The notes below the pieces were generated by a model, which saw only the letters and a list, made by a program, of their open reading frames with translations, had not been told where the DNA came from and did not search any database. A program made the translations under genes and the position numbers. Shown here in pieces: positions 38,301 through 49,600 of a DNA stretch of 64,000 nt. Source of the stretch: Amphiura filiformis (taxonomy: Eukaryota > Echinodermata > Ophiuroidea > Amphilepidida > Amphiuridae); the NCBI RefSeq assembly GCF_039555335.1, contig NC_092628.1, positions 94,499,782 through 94,563,781 of the forward strand, in the 5' to 3' direction. Each line of letters begins with the position of its first letter. Within the stretch, counting starts at the first letter, position 1.

Positions 38301-41300
38301 CCTGGCAGACCATCCTCAATTATTGACAGCAGCTTGGACAATGTCTGATCACTTGTTGTCGCCAGGCGCACATCGTCCCATGTGATAGACTTAAGGGCAC
38401 TAAGGGAGGTGGACATAGCCGCCACTGCATCAGGCTCATGTGAACATGTGATAGATGTGGGCGATATATGTACGTGCGCATTCAAGCAGAGTGAGGGGAG
38501 GTATGTTGTATCGTGATGCAGTGTAGCAACATCATCTGGGAGGTACATGCCCTTGGACTTGCTGACGGGTGGCGGAGACTCCGTCTGCTGCTCTGTGGCG
38601 AACACCTGGAACATGGACTATACGGAATCGATAAGCGGAGTGATTTTTCCTTCAGGTTGCGAAGTCGTGGATTAGGGACATCCTCCAAGCATCTATCACC
38701 AAGGACCTTGAGGAGGGCTTGTGGTCAACTGCAATGATCAGGTTATCGCAACCAAGGACGAAATGGCGTGCCTTATCTAATGCGTCTCCGACAGCCAAAG
38801 CTTCCCCTTCTACAGGGTGGTAGCGGGACTCAGCAGGGGTTGTGAAACGGCTACCAACCAGGGTGACTTTCCACCCTGTCTTGCAGCAGAATGGGTCTGG
38901 TTTTGTGCATTGACAATGTTTTTGGAGCAACCAAAAGCCAATCCCAGTTTTGCTCCAATCTGTGGCAAGACACGTGGGCGAGATTTGTCAAAGATCTCGA
39001 CACCTTTGGAGATTTCCTCTATGATGATCCGCTTTGATTCTTCAAACAGGTCATTGAGTTCCTCCGTCCATGTAAATGGGGTACCTGGGCTAAGTAGCGG
39101 CGGAATGGTAGCATCTTTTCCGCTGAGGCAAAGGCATAAGCTACTTGGTTGACCAGGCTATGCCAGGAGCGGATGTCAGTAATGTTGCGCGGGGTAGGGA
39201 ACTTCTCAATGGCATCAAAGAGGCTGGGGCAAGGTCTCACTGATGAGGGGGTGTCACTGGGGGTGGTGGGGGCGCTTGGCGTTGGGGGCAAGCGCATGGG
39301 GCAGTAAGGGATGACCATGAGTTTAGTTTAGGGTCAGTTGCTGACTGGTCGCTGTTTGCTATCCCGGATGCACACGCCGGCTGAGTTTCTCCAATTGTTG
39401 GGAATCTGTCTGATATCAGCCCTAGGTCAATACATGCCTGCTTACTTAAATACAGATTGTCATTTGTGTCTGTGAAATAGACAATTTGGCGTGTTTGTAG
39501 GGTAGTACCATCTTTTGTTGTACCGAGATTCTAAGAACAAGTGCCCCGAGGATGCGTATGCCTTTGTTGTCAGCGGCACTCATTTTCATAGTGACCGGTG
39601 TGAGATGGTGGGTTTGCAGACCCATGCGCTGGAGGAGTTTGGTACCTGCCAGACATGACTGACAGCCAGTGTCAGCTATTATTGCGGTAGTAGGCAGTAC
39701 TTGGGGCGCGGGGGCAAGTGAAGGCCGAGCGTATCATAGTCTGAAGGAGCGCATTACGAATGGCTACATCTATAAGGGGTTGGGGATCAGATGCCCGACG
39801 TTCCCAAGTTTTACACAGATTATTATAGACATGATGGTCAAGATTGATCACAGGACTACCTCCTGCATCTAAACTACATAGGTTAGAGTCATTAAACACA
39901 TTAGAGTCATTGTCAATGCTGCAAAGTGTGTCAAATATGGCGCTTTCTGTGTCTGTCATGCCTTTTCTTTGATTAGTAGGTTCTTTGGAATGTCCTTTGC
40001 GGCCACCACCGCGGCAAACTGCGTCAAAGTGGCCCCGAACACTGCATTTTCCACACACATGGCCAAATGCAGGGCATGACTGCTCACGGTCCTTGCGACG
40101 TGTGCCATGTGACTCTTCTGACCACAATAGTTGCAAATGTGTCTTTGATGAGTGTTATCTGCCTTCTTCATTGAGCGGTAGCTACTTGTGGCAGCAGTGG
40201 AGGCTATGTTACCTTGTAGGCGGGTGGCGGATCGCTTCCGCTCTCTTTTGCCTCTATGTAGCTGACAGTTTCTTCTAAAGTCATGTTCTGTTTCTGCTCC
40301 CCAAGGAGCTCCAGTTGAATTTCCTCGTCGCTGATGCCACGAGGATGGCGTCCCTGTAGTACATGCTCACTATAGTCAACATTCTGGTTGCAATTTGGGC
40401 AGGGCACAATGAAATTACACACCCCTGCCTGGCCACGAAGACGGGCGGCAAAGTTCCGTATCGGCTCATTTGCTTGCATTCTGTGGGTAAAACATTTTGC
40501 CAAGTGCGCAAACCTTTGTAACACTTGAGCTTAAACTTAAAGACGTAATTTAACTATCATTTGATTTCGGGCTCTTGCTGATAAATGCAGGAGGTACATC
40601 ACATGTATCTGCCCTCCATGAGTGATAAACAGGGACAGGCGATTTGCGCGGAACTTTCTTTCCGCGCAATTTAGGGATACATGATTTGCACTGAAAAAAA
40701 AAGTTCCGCGCAATTTGCTATTTTTTTCCGCGCAAATCGCCTGTCCCTGGTGATAAATCAATAGCATTATGTATGATGCAATTTTGAGTACAATATGAGT
40801 TCTTGAAGGTAAACAGATGTCAAAAGAAGATGTTTTTCCTCTGTACTTTGGAACAGGGCTCCAATCTCACAAAACCAGTATAGAACTTGTGACCCCAAAA
40901 TGCAGTTATGACTGACTGGTTGGGAACAGCTATGATTGTGACTTCAAAGAAATGTTGAACAAGATTGAGTTGTTGAAATAAGATGCAGTCATTCCATTAT
41001 ACAATCCAATAATATGCTATGATCCACTTTCCTTGACCATTCTAACACATAGTTGCAGCATCCAGTTCTTTAGATGCCCATATTAGGTTATGGGATCTTG
41101 AGGTTGGCAAACAGATGAGGGCCATTGATGCAGGACCAGGTGAGTTCTTCTTTATCCAGTGTAGGAAGTTAATTACAATTAAGTTACTAGAGACAAACAA
41201 AGAGTGTATGTGCAAAGCAGCAAATTCAAGATGCAGAAGTGAATGTTTGATATGCAGAGATAGGGAAAAGCAGAATCAGCTTGCTGGACATCCAGTGTGA

Positions 41301-44300
41301 GATTGTTAAAAGGAGAATATATTGTCATAATTTATTTCATGTAAAGTTACAGTAAAATACAATACAAATTACAAAAACAAAACATTTGAACAAATAATAT
41401 TTTCTCTTCATATTTTAGTTGATGCGTGGACGATAACTTTTTCTCCGGATGGTCGTTTCTTGGCATCTGGTAGCCACACAGGTAAAATCAACCTGTTTGG
41501 AGTAGAAAGTGGAAAGAAGGAATCATCACTTGACACAAGAGGCAAATTCACACTCAGTGTTGCATATGTAAGTATTCACAGATATTTCACATGGTATGCA
41601 TGTAAGATATTTCTTTTGAAAACTTATAAACTTCACTTAGCCCAACACATATGATATGTACAATGTACAGTCATTAAGTCTGAAACTGTGTTTGCATCAA
41701 CAGAGACTAATCTAAAACAGTAGGCAATGCACTATAGCAGATTCAACCCATCGTGGGATGTTTTTTCAACAAATCCAGGCTGCCGGTCAATCATATGCCA
41801 GGCATACATAGCGTGATATGCATGATCGCCCGGTAGCCTGAATTTATTTGAAAAATGTTCCACAATGGGTTGAATCTGCTATGATATAGTCCATTTGGCT
41901 TCTTCAAGAGAGTGACATCTGTGTGTGCCCCATGGCACGTAGTATTAAATCGTACAAGTTGACTCAAAGAACTGGAATGGTTTACACATGCCATCAGAGG
42001 CGGTATGTCCGTACACACTCAAAGTAACTCCAACAAAGTACTGATGTCACTCTTTTGAGGAAGCCAAATGGACTATAGGCCAATGGACACATAGAAAGGA
42101 ATTTCTTGAGTTATTTAATGAAAACTGTTGAGTGATTATCATCAAATTGACCTATAGTCCATATCTCTACCTTGAGTCACTGGCTGTAGCTTTGAAGTTT
42201 AGCGTGTTCTACGTTGGCTAAATTGGCTTAGCGTTACTTGGTGCGTGTACATAATTGTATGTGCGCGTTCAACATGCCGCATATATACACACAAGAAACC
42301 ATGTCAAGCCAACGTAGCACATGCTGAACTTCAGAGTTATAGTGCCAGTGACTTGAGGTAGATATACCGACTATTAGTTATGTTCAATGATCAGTTCTTA
42401 GGAGCAGTCAGATAAATGATTGTATGCGCCAGCTTTGTAAAAAACCCACAAAATTACAGCTAGGAGAAAGTATTGCAATGTATGGTGTGAAAAACCCCCA
42501 TAAAAACCCCCACACAACAAATCATGTTTTTTAGGCCTAGTATATATTGACTAATGTTCATGTGTGTTATTTCTTTTATTGTACCACAGAGTCCTGATGG
42601 CAGATATATTGCAAGCGGTGCCTTGGATGGTATAGTTAATATATTTGATATCCAGACTGGAAAACTCTTACATACGTTAGAAGGTACGACATCAGCAAAT
42701 AAGAGACTAATAGTTGTTAGGTGATGTGGAGGTATATACAGGAAATTATCATGCATGAAGGCTGAACCCAGTATGACACTGAGGGCACAATAATTTCCCA
42801 TACCATAGCGACGCTTAATCTAATAACAAATTTATCATACCACTAAGTCATTCTAAATATTGAAATAATTAAATTTTTAACATTCTAATTTTTGCAAAAA
42901 AGAAAAAACACTACAAAAATTGGATGGCTGGGTATTACGTATCGCTTGCATTTTACGTGCACTGTTTATCCAAATTGTCGTTATGTGTGAACCTCGCCGT
43001 ATACGCATATTGTGCTTATGCAATACGTTCTCATTGACTAGATAAAGCATATAAGTATTCACTCTCTGACTAGATTTGAAAATATTTCCGGTTGGCGGTG
43101 TTCTTTGATGTTTCCCTTAGTGGTTGATAAAAAACAATATTCCTTTGTTATCCAGAAAATTTTGAGCAAACTGGCTCTTCTTTATTTCTGAGTTTATAAT
43201 ACTCATACAAAATTAACATTATGAATTATGTGTATGAAACCAACACCTTCAGAATTCATAAGAGAAGAGTCTAATGACAGAATAAATATATTATAAAATC
43301 AATAGCGATAAAAGAATATCATTGAAAAAGCACAACCAAATATCCTGAATGGTAGGTTGTTCTTATAACTACTGATACATGTTTCCTAGTTTACTATGAG
43401 CATGTCATGTTTTAGAAAAGGAATAGGAGGCTCAAGTCTGGTGCTGGTGAAAACAAGCTGCATGTTTGTAAACAACTTACGCATAACAGGGTAAATAATC
43501 TTCCATAAAACTAATCTTATACCTAAAAAAAAAACAAGCAATGAAAATAATAGAAAATGCTTATATTGAGTCAAAAATGACAGGGATCAAGAATGATAAA
43601 AAAATCTTCCTTGGGTAACTGGAGGAAGAGAAATAACCATTCTCTGTTTGTAATATCAGCCTGGCATGTTACTGTACCAAATTTTTGTGATCACAATCGC
43701 ATTTACAAGTGATACAACCCACAAACCATGCAGCGTAATTACAGCCTCACAAATCATTCAGTATAATTCAGGAGCACTGCTCAATCAACCTTATATCAGC
43801 TCGCAAATAAAAATTCTTGACAAGGCCTCATAGTTATATGCATCCATTTTGTGTGCAATTTAAAAATATGTGTATAGTAAACATAGAATTAACACATGAT
43901 ATTTTGCTGTCATCTTGCATTACAGGTCATGCTATGCCTATCAGATCTCTGTGTTTTTCACCAGATTCACAGCTATTAGCAACAGGATCAGATGATGGCC
44001 ACATTAAAATCTATGATGTGTAAGAATGATTTATTTTGTTATTGATTTCAAGGAATCTGAAAAAGTGAAAGAGCATATGACCTGAACCATTTCAGTATTG
44101 TTTTCAGTATTTGGTTTTGATACAGTGCAAAGGTAATTTTGTAGACTATCTACTTCATTAATGACTTCCAATAATTAGCTGTTATTACAGAAGTGTAAAT
44201 AATTATGAATTACTGTAGATTACAACTGGCACACCAGCATTTGAACTTGATATATTTTTGCAACGTTCATATTTATCTTATCAAACAAATATTTTAATGT

Positions 44301-46741
44301 GCACCTTTATTGAAGGCTCAAATATACATACTCGATGTGTTTGCATTTTTTAGTTGCTAATTTTGATAATAACCTGAATCCATTGCAATATACATATTTG
44401 TGAATGTGCTTGACTTCATTTGCTCACATAGCACTGCACAGCAATAATTTGTGCATTGACATAATTATGGGTTATCTGTGCAAAGGCTTTTGGGAATTAC
44501 CCAAATCGTGTATTGGGCTATTCCAGCTGAATTCCAGTGTGAATTTCAAATGGACTCACCTGAATGGGTGATTCCTTTTGAAATCGATTGCCCAATGGGC
44601 TGGTGTCAAATTTGAGCCCTGGAGCACAACCTGTTTTGATAGGTAAATATTTTGGATGTTTTTTGTTTCTTCTCACAGGCAACATGCCAACTTGGCCAAC
44701 ACTGTGTCAGGGCATGCATCATGGGTGCTCAGTGTACATTTCTGTCCAGATAACACACATTTTGTATCAAGGTAGGTACATGTAGATAAGTTTACAAATA
44801 CAAAGTATTTATGTCACTTGTTGATGGTGATTACCTTACCATGATAGTTGCACAAGTTTGTTCCATTTTCCTGTATCACTTTGTGTTACCTTAGTAATTA
44901 AACAATAAACAATAGCTTGAAATTTTGGACCTGCCTGTTGTCTGTCACATGGGGGAGGATAGTAAAAACAAAAATTCATATTGCTTATTTTCACTCTTAG
45001 TTCAATATTATTTTAATAACTGAAACTAGTTTTATGTATGAAAATTAAGTCACCATCATGAAAACTCTCCTTTCTCTAAAATGAATAAAGTCAATGACGT
45101 ATGATCCTAGCATATTGATTGATTGATTGAATTTATTCGAAATAACAACATTTATAAAAAATAACACATTTTTTACATCTTAAAAATTACATTAAAAAAA
45201 AATATGCTAAAGATAAAAAGATTACAATTCCAAACAAAATGTTGTTAAAACAGGATCACCCATGAAAGTCATAAATAATAACTTATTTCTAATGGGGTCC
45301 AGGGACACTACTAAAGGTCCAGGGACACTGCTAAACCAAAAGAAATAAAGAACTTCTTTTCTTTTTTTTACAATTTCTATAATATTTGGGGTGGGACTTT
45401 ACTCGAAGGTAGGACTATACGCGCATCATACAATAAGTAAGGATATTTCCAGTTAATGCAATTATACAATTTGTTGGTATGCGCTAGGTACCCAATTATT
45501 GTCTTCCATTGTGACTTGTGTGTCTTCATATATTTTCATACATCAATTTCTCAATATAAACCAAAGTTTGTTTTTATGATGATTATTTCAGTTCTTCAGA
45601 TAAGACAGTGAAAGTATGGGATGCAACAGCCAGGCAGTATGTAGCCACTTTCTATGACCACTATGACCAGGTAAGAGCAAATAATTCTGAAACTTGTATA
45701 CATCAATTGTATATGAAATGAAATGCACCAGAGAAGGAATCAGAGCCTCACTGTAATACTTTGCTCAAAACATGTGTTCAAGAAAAAGTTGCATATTGCC
45801 AACTGGCAGTCCACTTATGAACAATACAAAACATACATTCTGGAAATGATTAGTGTTTACAAGTATATGGTAGGGGTCATAGATGACATATATTAGGGTA
45901 CCATGCACAAGATGAGTGGTTTTCAACACAAGTTTAGCAATTTTGGAATTTCACCTTTGTATCGGGTAGTATCCTTTTAAAATGATAATTTGTATTCCTT
46001 TCCTCCAAACTCAGCACCTCAACTAAGTAGAAAAGGTTCTTTTTCTGCTCCAAAAACTGATACTCATTCAGAAATATTTCAATTCCTATCAGGAATCTTG
46101 ATCACTCTGGTGTTTCTAGATGTTTGAAGAAACAGCAACACTGTCTGTCTTGATGACATAGCCAAACATAATCAAGACCAGACAGTGTTGCTGTTTCTAC
46201 CAACATCTAGCATTACCCAGTGGATTCCTCTTGGTGGACAGATACTTTTGTTTAATTTGACAGGATGTGTGCCCTTGAGAATGGACCGCTTTCGATTTGT
46301 GAGTATGTCGCGAACCCTTTTGTTGGACCCAAGTAACTGCCTAAATGAGGCAAAATTGAAAAGAAAGGGGTTTCAAATTGAACTTGGCATTTGAAAAGTA
46401 TAAATCACGTTGGGTTTAAGGGTGTGCTAACAATTTTTTTGATGACTTTGACACAATTTGTTATTTTTTCAAATATGTAATAAAAAAAAAGACTCTTAAT
46501 GGAATGGACAGTATGACTGTTTGTAATGAAAGTTGGAACTATTTACATTGAATTCCAACAGCAACCAAATTATGTTTATATTACATTTAACTTAATTAAA
46601 ATATTATCATTAGTGACATATGTTTCTTTTGTTTCTGCATTTGCTTCATAGGTATGGCAGGCCAAATATAACGGGAATGGATCCAAGATTGTGTCCGTAT
46701 CAGACGACAAAGCTATACACGTGTATGACTGTCCTTTATAG
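35308..46741 (+). CDS. WDR61: WDR61 / SKI8, WD40 adaptor (10 exons, complete)
   Basis: WDR61 (SKIC8) is a WD40 propeller shared by the PAF1 transcription-elongation complex in the nucleus and the SKI complex that feeds mRNA to the cytoplasmic exosome. Exons: 35308-35310 (ATG only), 35528-35661, 36199-36284, 41053-41139, 41419-41567, 42590-42683, 43926-44019, 44679-44771, 45592-45670, 46652-46741. All junctions are GT-AG and phases agree; the sum is 302 codons plus stop against 305 that I recall for human. Diagnostic stretches: [110 protein letters not shown]. The start is the weak point: the model uses an exon consisting only of ATG. An alternative is ATG at 35507 read through into exon 2 (adding MFCLILQ), but that uses the pyrimidine-rich acceptor as coding sequence. 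Intron 3 holds an antisense Ty3-type element; introns 3 and 5 hold MITEs. Confidence 0.96.
35845..35975. mobile_element. MITE of the GGGCTATTCC family in WDR61 intron 2
   Basis: Starts 'gagctattccagttgaaatc' and contains 'acctgaatgggtgactcc' and 'gtgggagattaaggtcatgt'. It ends in a decayed right terminus ('atttaaacttagccta'). It is shortened relative to the copy at 24633. Confidence 0.75.
36863..40530 (-). mobile_element. Ty3-type (Mag-like) retrotransposon, degenerate, RT missing
   Basis: Antisense in WDR61 intron 3. In minus-strand order: Gag ([27 protein letters not shown]; 40524-40204); zinc knuckles ([23 protein letters not shown], a CX2CX4HX4C box; 40150-40020); aspartic protease ([13 protein letters not shown] near 39660); then directly the connection region ([20 protein letters not shown] near 39190), RNase H ([15 protein letters not shown] near 38950; [20 protein letters not shown] near 38790; DHKP), and integrase (H-C zinc site CSQCNRM near 38050; catalytic D in ICADYFHL, D in [11 protein letters not shown] in [14 protein letters not shown]; 38124-37129). 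The reverse-transcriptase fingers and palm expected between protease and connection are absent. Frames shift several times. I found no LTRs or target duplication by eye. It is inactive; frame breaks are described, not repaired. Confidence 0.9.
40630..40749. mobile_element. hAT-type MITE, 120 bp, perfect 8-bp target duplication
   Basis: Ends CAGGGACAGGCGATTTGCGC and the exact reverse complement; arms of about 24 bp. The flanks GTGATAAA at 40622-40629 and 40750-40757 are identical. An 8-bp duplication with CAGGG termini is diagnostic of hAT. The core repeats 'ttccgcgcaatttg'. It lies in WDR61 intron 3, just outside the Ty3-type element. Perfect flanks imply a fairly recent insertion. Confidence 0.9.
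41732..41886. mobile_element. fold-back element 1 of 3 in WDR61 intron 5
   Basis: Left CTATAGCAGATTCAACCCAT and right ATGGGTTGAATCTGCTAT are inverted. Inner arms ('caaatccaggctgccgg' against 'cggtagcctgaatttattt') continue the fold. Confidence 0.75.
41885..42078. mobile_element. fold-back element 2 of 3 in WDR61 intron 5
   Basis: TATAGTCCATTTGGCTTC with 'ttcaagagagtgacatc' at the left mirrors 'gatgtcactcttttgaggaa' with 'gccaaatggactatag' at the right. It abuts element 1 with a 2-bp overlap of the shared TATAG end. No ORF. Confidence 0.8.
42152..42376. mobile_element. fold-back element 3 of 3 in WDR61 intron 5
   Basis: CTATAGTCCATATCTCTACC with 'ttgagtcactggc' at the left mirrors 'gccagtgacttgaggtagat' with 'ataccgactatta' at the right. 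The terminal CTATAGTCCAT is shared with element 2, but the inner sequence differs. It ends about 210 bp before exon 6. Confidence 0.75.
42684..43925. other. WDR61 intron 6, nothing recognised
   Basis: AT-rich intron without a clear repeat or ORF. Confidence 0.4.
44515..44590. mobile_element. fragment of a GGGCTATTCC MITE in WDR61 intron 7
   Basis: 'attgggctattccagctgaa' followed by 'gtgaatttcaaatggactca' and 'cctgaatgggtgattcc' matches the left half of the family; the right half is missing. It ends about 90 bp before exon 8. Confidence 0.65.
44895..45095. repeat. half copy of the 48.3-48.6-kb fold-back family in WDR61 intron 8
   Basis: 'ttttggacctgcctgt', 'attgcttattttcactctta', 'aatattattttaataactg' and 'accatcatgaaaactc' correspond in order to 48456-48612. 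Only the right half is present. Confidence 0.6.
46116..46210. repeat. inverted repeat in WDR61 intron 9
   Basis: 'ctagatgtttgaagaaacag' with 'caacactgtctg' at the left mirrors 'cagacagtgttgctgtttct' with 'accaacatctag' ending at 46210. Arms are about 35 bp with one mismatch cluster. Confidence 0.75.
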
Positions 46742-46904
46742 CAGAAGTGGTACTTGGGACTTGTTTACTATTTGTGTACATTTGTATGTAAATAATTTTT
46801 AAGGATGCAAGTCATCCTTTGTTATGGGAGCTTGTTTTGTTCCTCAACCAGATTCCTGTTATTAGGCTGTTGACACTTGATTCCAAGTTTCCTGTTGCCC
46901 CACC

Positions 46905-47966
46905 CAGTGCTGTACGGTGCAAAAACTGATTGAGGAGCCAATGGCGCCTAACTTTATAAATTTAGGCGCCCATCAATTTTGCTCACAAGTAAAAAAAGTA
47001 AGAATGCATATATATTCATAGGCATACATTCATACTATTGGATGGTACGGTATGTACATATTTTGCATTTGCTGGCGATTAAAAGCTTCAACAGTCGGTC
47101 GCCATTGAGCTCATAATCAATCTTCACCTCCGTGATTTCATTTTGCTTCACAACCCATCGTGTCCTTGGCTTCATCATACTCCAACCAATCGAAGTCATC
47201 GGCCCATGTTGGTTGGAATTTACATCATTTAGGTTGAGCGGGTTGGGTAGAAGAATCTGTATTTCCCCCACTGCTTCCATCATCAGTTTCAACACGAACT
47301 TCCGGAGCAACAGTATTTCCCGATTTGCCTCCAAAAATCCAACAATGTCCTCTTTGTTGCCATTATTAAACTCCTACTCCTGATAAACTTTCAGCCCATC
47401 ACACAACATAAATACACCAGCACACCCTCGATGTATTCACATGCAAAACACTCGACCGTACACTCTGCATTGGCTCACTGTGTAGCACATGTACACTTCA
47501 CGATGTCAGCCTGTATAGCCACGTCGTTGAATATTCATTGTGCATGTGAGTGACACAGCACGACATGCACAGGTCACAGTGGTACAGTAGTGAGGCACAG
47601 CGCCCGTTGTGCAGTGTAATGCTGAACAGTACATGCTCACTGGGTCACGGGGAATCCCGGGAATGATGAATATTAATGATTATCCCTACCCGGAAGTGTT
47701 GAACACTTGTGTTTACGAAAAATATTTGCCAATTCACCCGAATGCCAGTCGATTTTTGTGTACAAAATGAGCATTAAATGGATACTTTATGGATCACTCA
47801 TCATCACTGTATATTTTTGTTTAGTCTGTGAGGTAAATATTGATTAGCCCTGGCGACTAACATGTGAAATGTTTAGTCGCCATTGGCGCTACGAATTTTA
47901 CTTTTGGTCGCATGGGCAAAATGTTAGTCGCCAATGCGACCAATTTAGTCGCACCGTACAGCACTG
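46905..47966 (-). mobile_element. hAT element, 1,062 bp, perfect 8-bp target duplication
   Basis: Terminal inverted repeats CAGTGCTGTACGGTGC (46905-46920) and GCACCGTACAGCACTG (47951-47966). Flanking GCCCCACC at 46897-46904 and 47967-47974 is duplicated exactly. An 8-bp duplication and CAG ends identify a hAT transposon. Subterminal 'ggcgcc' and 'agtcgcc' words also mirror. Internally, on the minus strand, it carries a coding remnant (47140-47230). There is no complete transposase, so it is non-autonomous. It begins 164 bp after the WDR61 stop. Confidence 0.9.
47140..47235 (-). pseudogene. BED/TTF-type zinc-finger N-terminal remnant inside the hAT
   Basis: A minus-strand frame reads KFQPTWADDFDWLEYDEAKD followed by TMGCEAK and a stop. 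This resembles the opening of the TTF/ZNF862-like zinc-finger proteins associated with hAT transposases (pattern KFQ-x-W-x3-F-x-WL-x-YDE ... M-x-C-x2-C). The second zinc ligand and everything after it are lost. A 99-codon ORF in another frame (47035-47334) overlaps it and has no recognised domain. Confidence 0.5.
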
Positions 47967-48343
47967 GCCCCACCCATGTTTGTGTTCATTATTGCAATTT
48001 TTCACAAATTAGAATTAAAAACAAGAGCTTGTTTCCTAAGACTGTTTAATTCTGCATTTTCACTGATAATGAAAGTTGGGTAAATATTGAATAATGAAAA
48101 AGTTGCCATGTTTGTTTTCTGAAAATATGTGACAGGAAACTCTCAATCAAGTGTGAAGAGCCCTAGTTGCTCCAGGCTTCTAATGTAGGATTTCAAACTG
48201 AAATCCAAGCAACCAGTTCTCAGAAGGATTGTCTGGAAAAAACAGGTATGAGGGGATTTTTCTCGAGTAAGACACTGCAAAATGTAAAGAATTCATCGAT
48301 TCATATTTCTGTCATCTATCATGAAATGGCTTTGCATTATTTA

Positions 48344-48530
48344 GAGAATAAGCGATAGGAATTTTATTTTTGCCTATCCTCTACCGTGTGATATAGAGCG
48401 ACAGGCAGGTCCAATATTTTGAGTAGTGGATGCCGGCGCAGCCGTATCCACTACGATAAAAATATTGGACCTGCCTGTCGCCTATCATAGGTAGAGGATA
48501 GGCAAAATAAAAATTCTATCGCTTATTCTC
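48344..48530. mobile_element. fold-back element, ~187 bp
   Basis: GAGAATAAGCGATAGGAATT at the left mirrors AATTCTATCGCTTATTCTC at the right, and inner arms ('gcctatcctctacc', 'gacaggcaggtccaatattt') continue the fold almost to the centre 'gatgccggcgcagccgtatc'. The hairpin is nearly complete over the whole element. Confidence 0.85.
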
Positions 48531-49600
48531 ATTCTTAGTCAGTTAAATATTATTTTAATAACTGTAAACAATTTTTTAAAGCAAAAACTAAGTTACCGTC
48601 ATAAAAACTCCCTCATTATAAAATGAACGAAACTTGTTTACAACTTCACGTATTCTGTTGCGCGTGGGGGCCTACTGCTAGCGCGTCGCGTATTCCGCAC
48701 TAGTCTCACGCATTACAGCGCCAATACATACGCCGCACCTCTACAAGCGTGTAAGGCATTATCAAGACGCATGATGACGTGGGGTCGTCTACGGCCTGAT
48801 AAACGGCACCGAAATCTTGCGATTGTCCAATCAAAAATGTGTCTACGAACTAGACCACTCCCACTGACTAAGAATGGTATTTAACCGGACATCAAACGCC
48901 AGTCGAAAATGTTGATGACATTGTAACAAGGTTCCAACATAGTTTTTCCATAAAAGGAAAATTGGGAAAATAGCTGTGACTTCAGTACTTTAACAAAATA
49001 TTGTTTAAATAGTAGTGGTGTACCAGGCAGGAGGAAGTTTTCTCCTTAGATCAAATTACCAGGAGAAAATTAACCAAAATTTGTAAATTACATCTTCGTT
49101 TGGACCTATCATAGTTCAAAAGTTCTCAAAACAAATCCAAATAAGGATGGTGTTACAATTTTGATGGATATTTTTTGCAGATTTGTTTGGACCTATTTCA
49201 AGCCAAAATTAAGCTTGTTTCATCCGTGTGTGTGCGTTTTTCCTGGTAAAGACATTCTAGCAGCTGGTCAGCAACATGGGGGACGACTTTACAATTTTGC
49301 CCTGCACCCTGGAAATTTGGTCCGGTACGCCACTTAAAAATAGTGGATTAGCTAGCATGGTTGATCAGTATATTCAGATCAGGATATTTTAAAGAGTATT
49401 TACCTATTTCATCTTGTAATATGTTCAAGATAAAGCAAGACCCCAAAACAACTCTGGTTTCCTACAACAGGAACTAAAGCTAAATACATTAATTTTGAAA
49501 ACATCTAACACTACCACCAGGAAAATGATTTTTTATTAAACTGAAATTGAGTAAATACGAAAACAGATTTCTTTTGAAAATTTCAATATAGTTGATAATG
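48531..49600. other. no gene recognised
   Basis: Contains a short CpG-richer patch (about 48650-48800, 'gcgcgtcgcgtattccgc') but no exon could be supported. The remainder is AT-rich. Confidence 0.4.

Noticed and set aside
36863-40530. Long terminal repeats at the ends of the Ty3-type element
   Set aside because: I compared sequence on both sides by eye and found no convincing direct repeat or target duplication.
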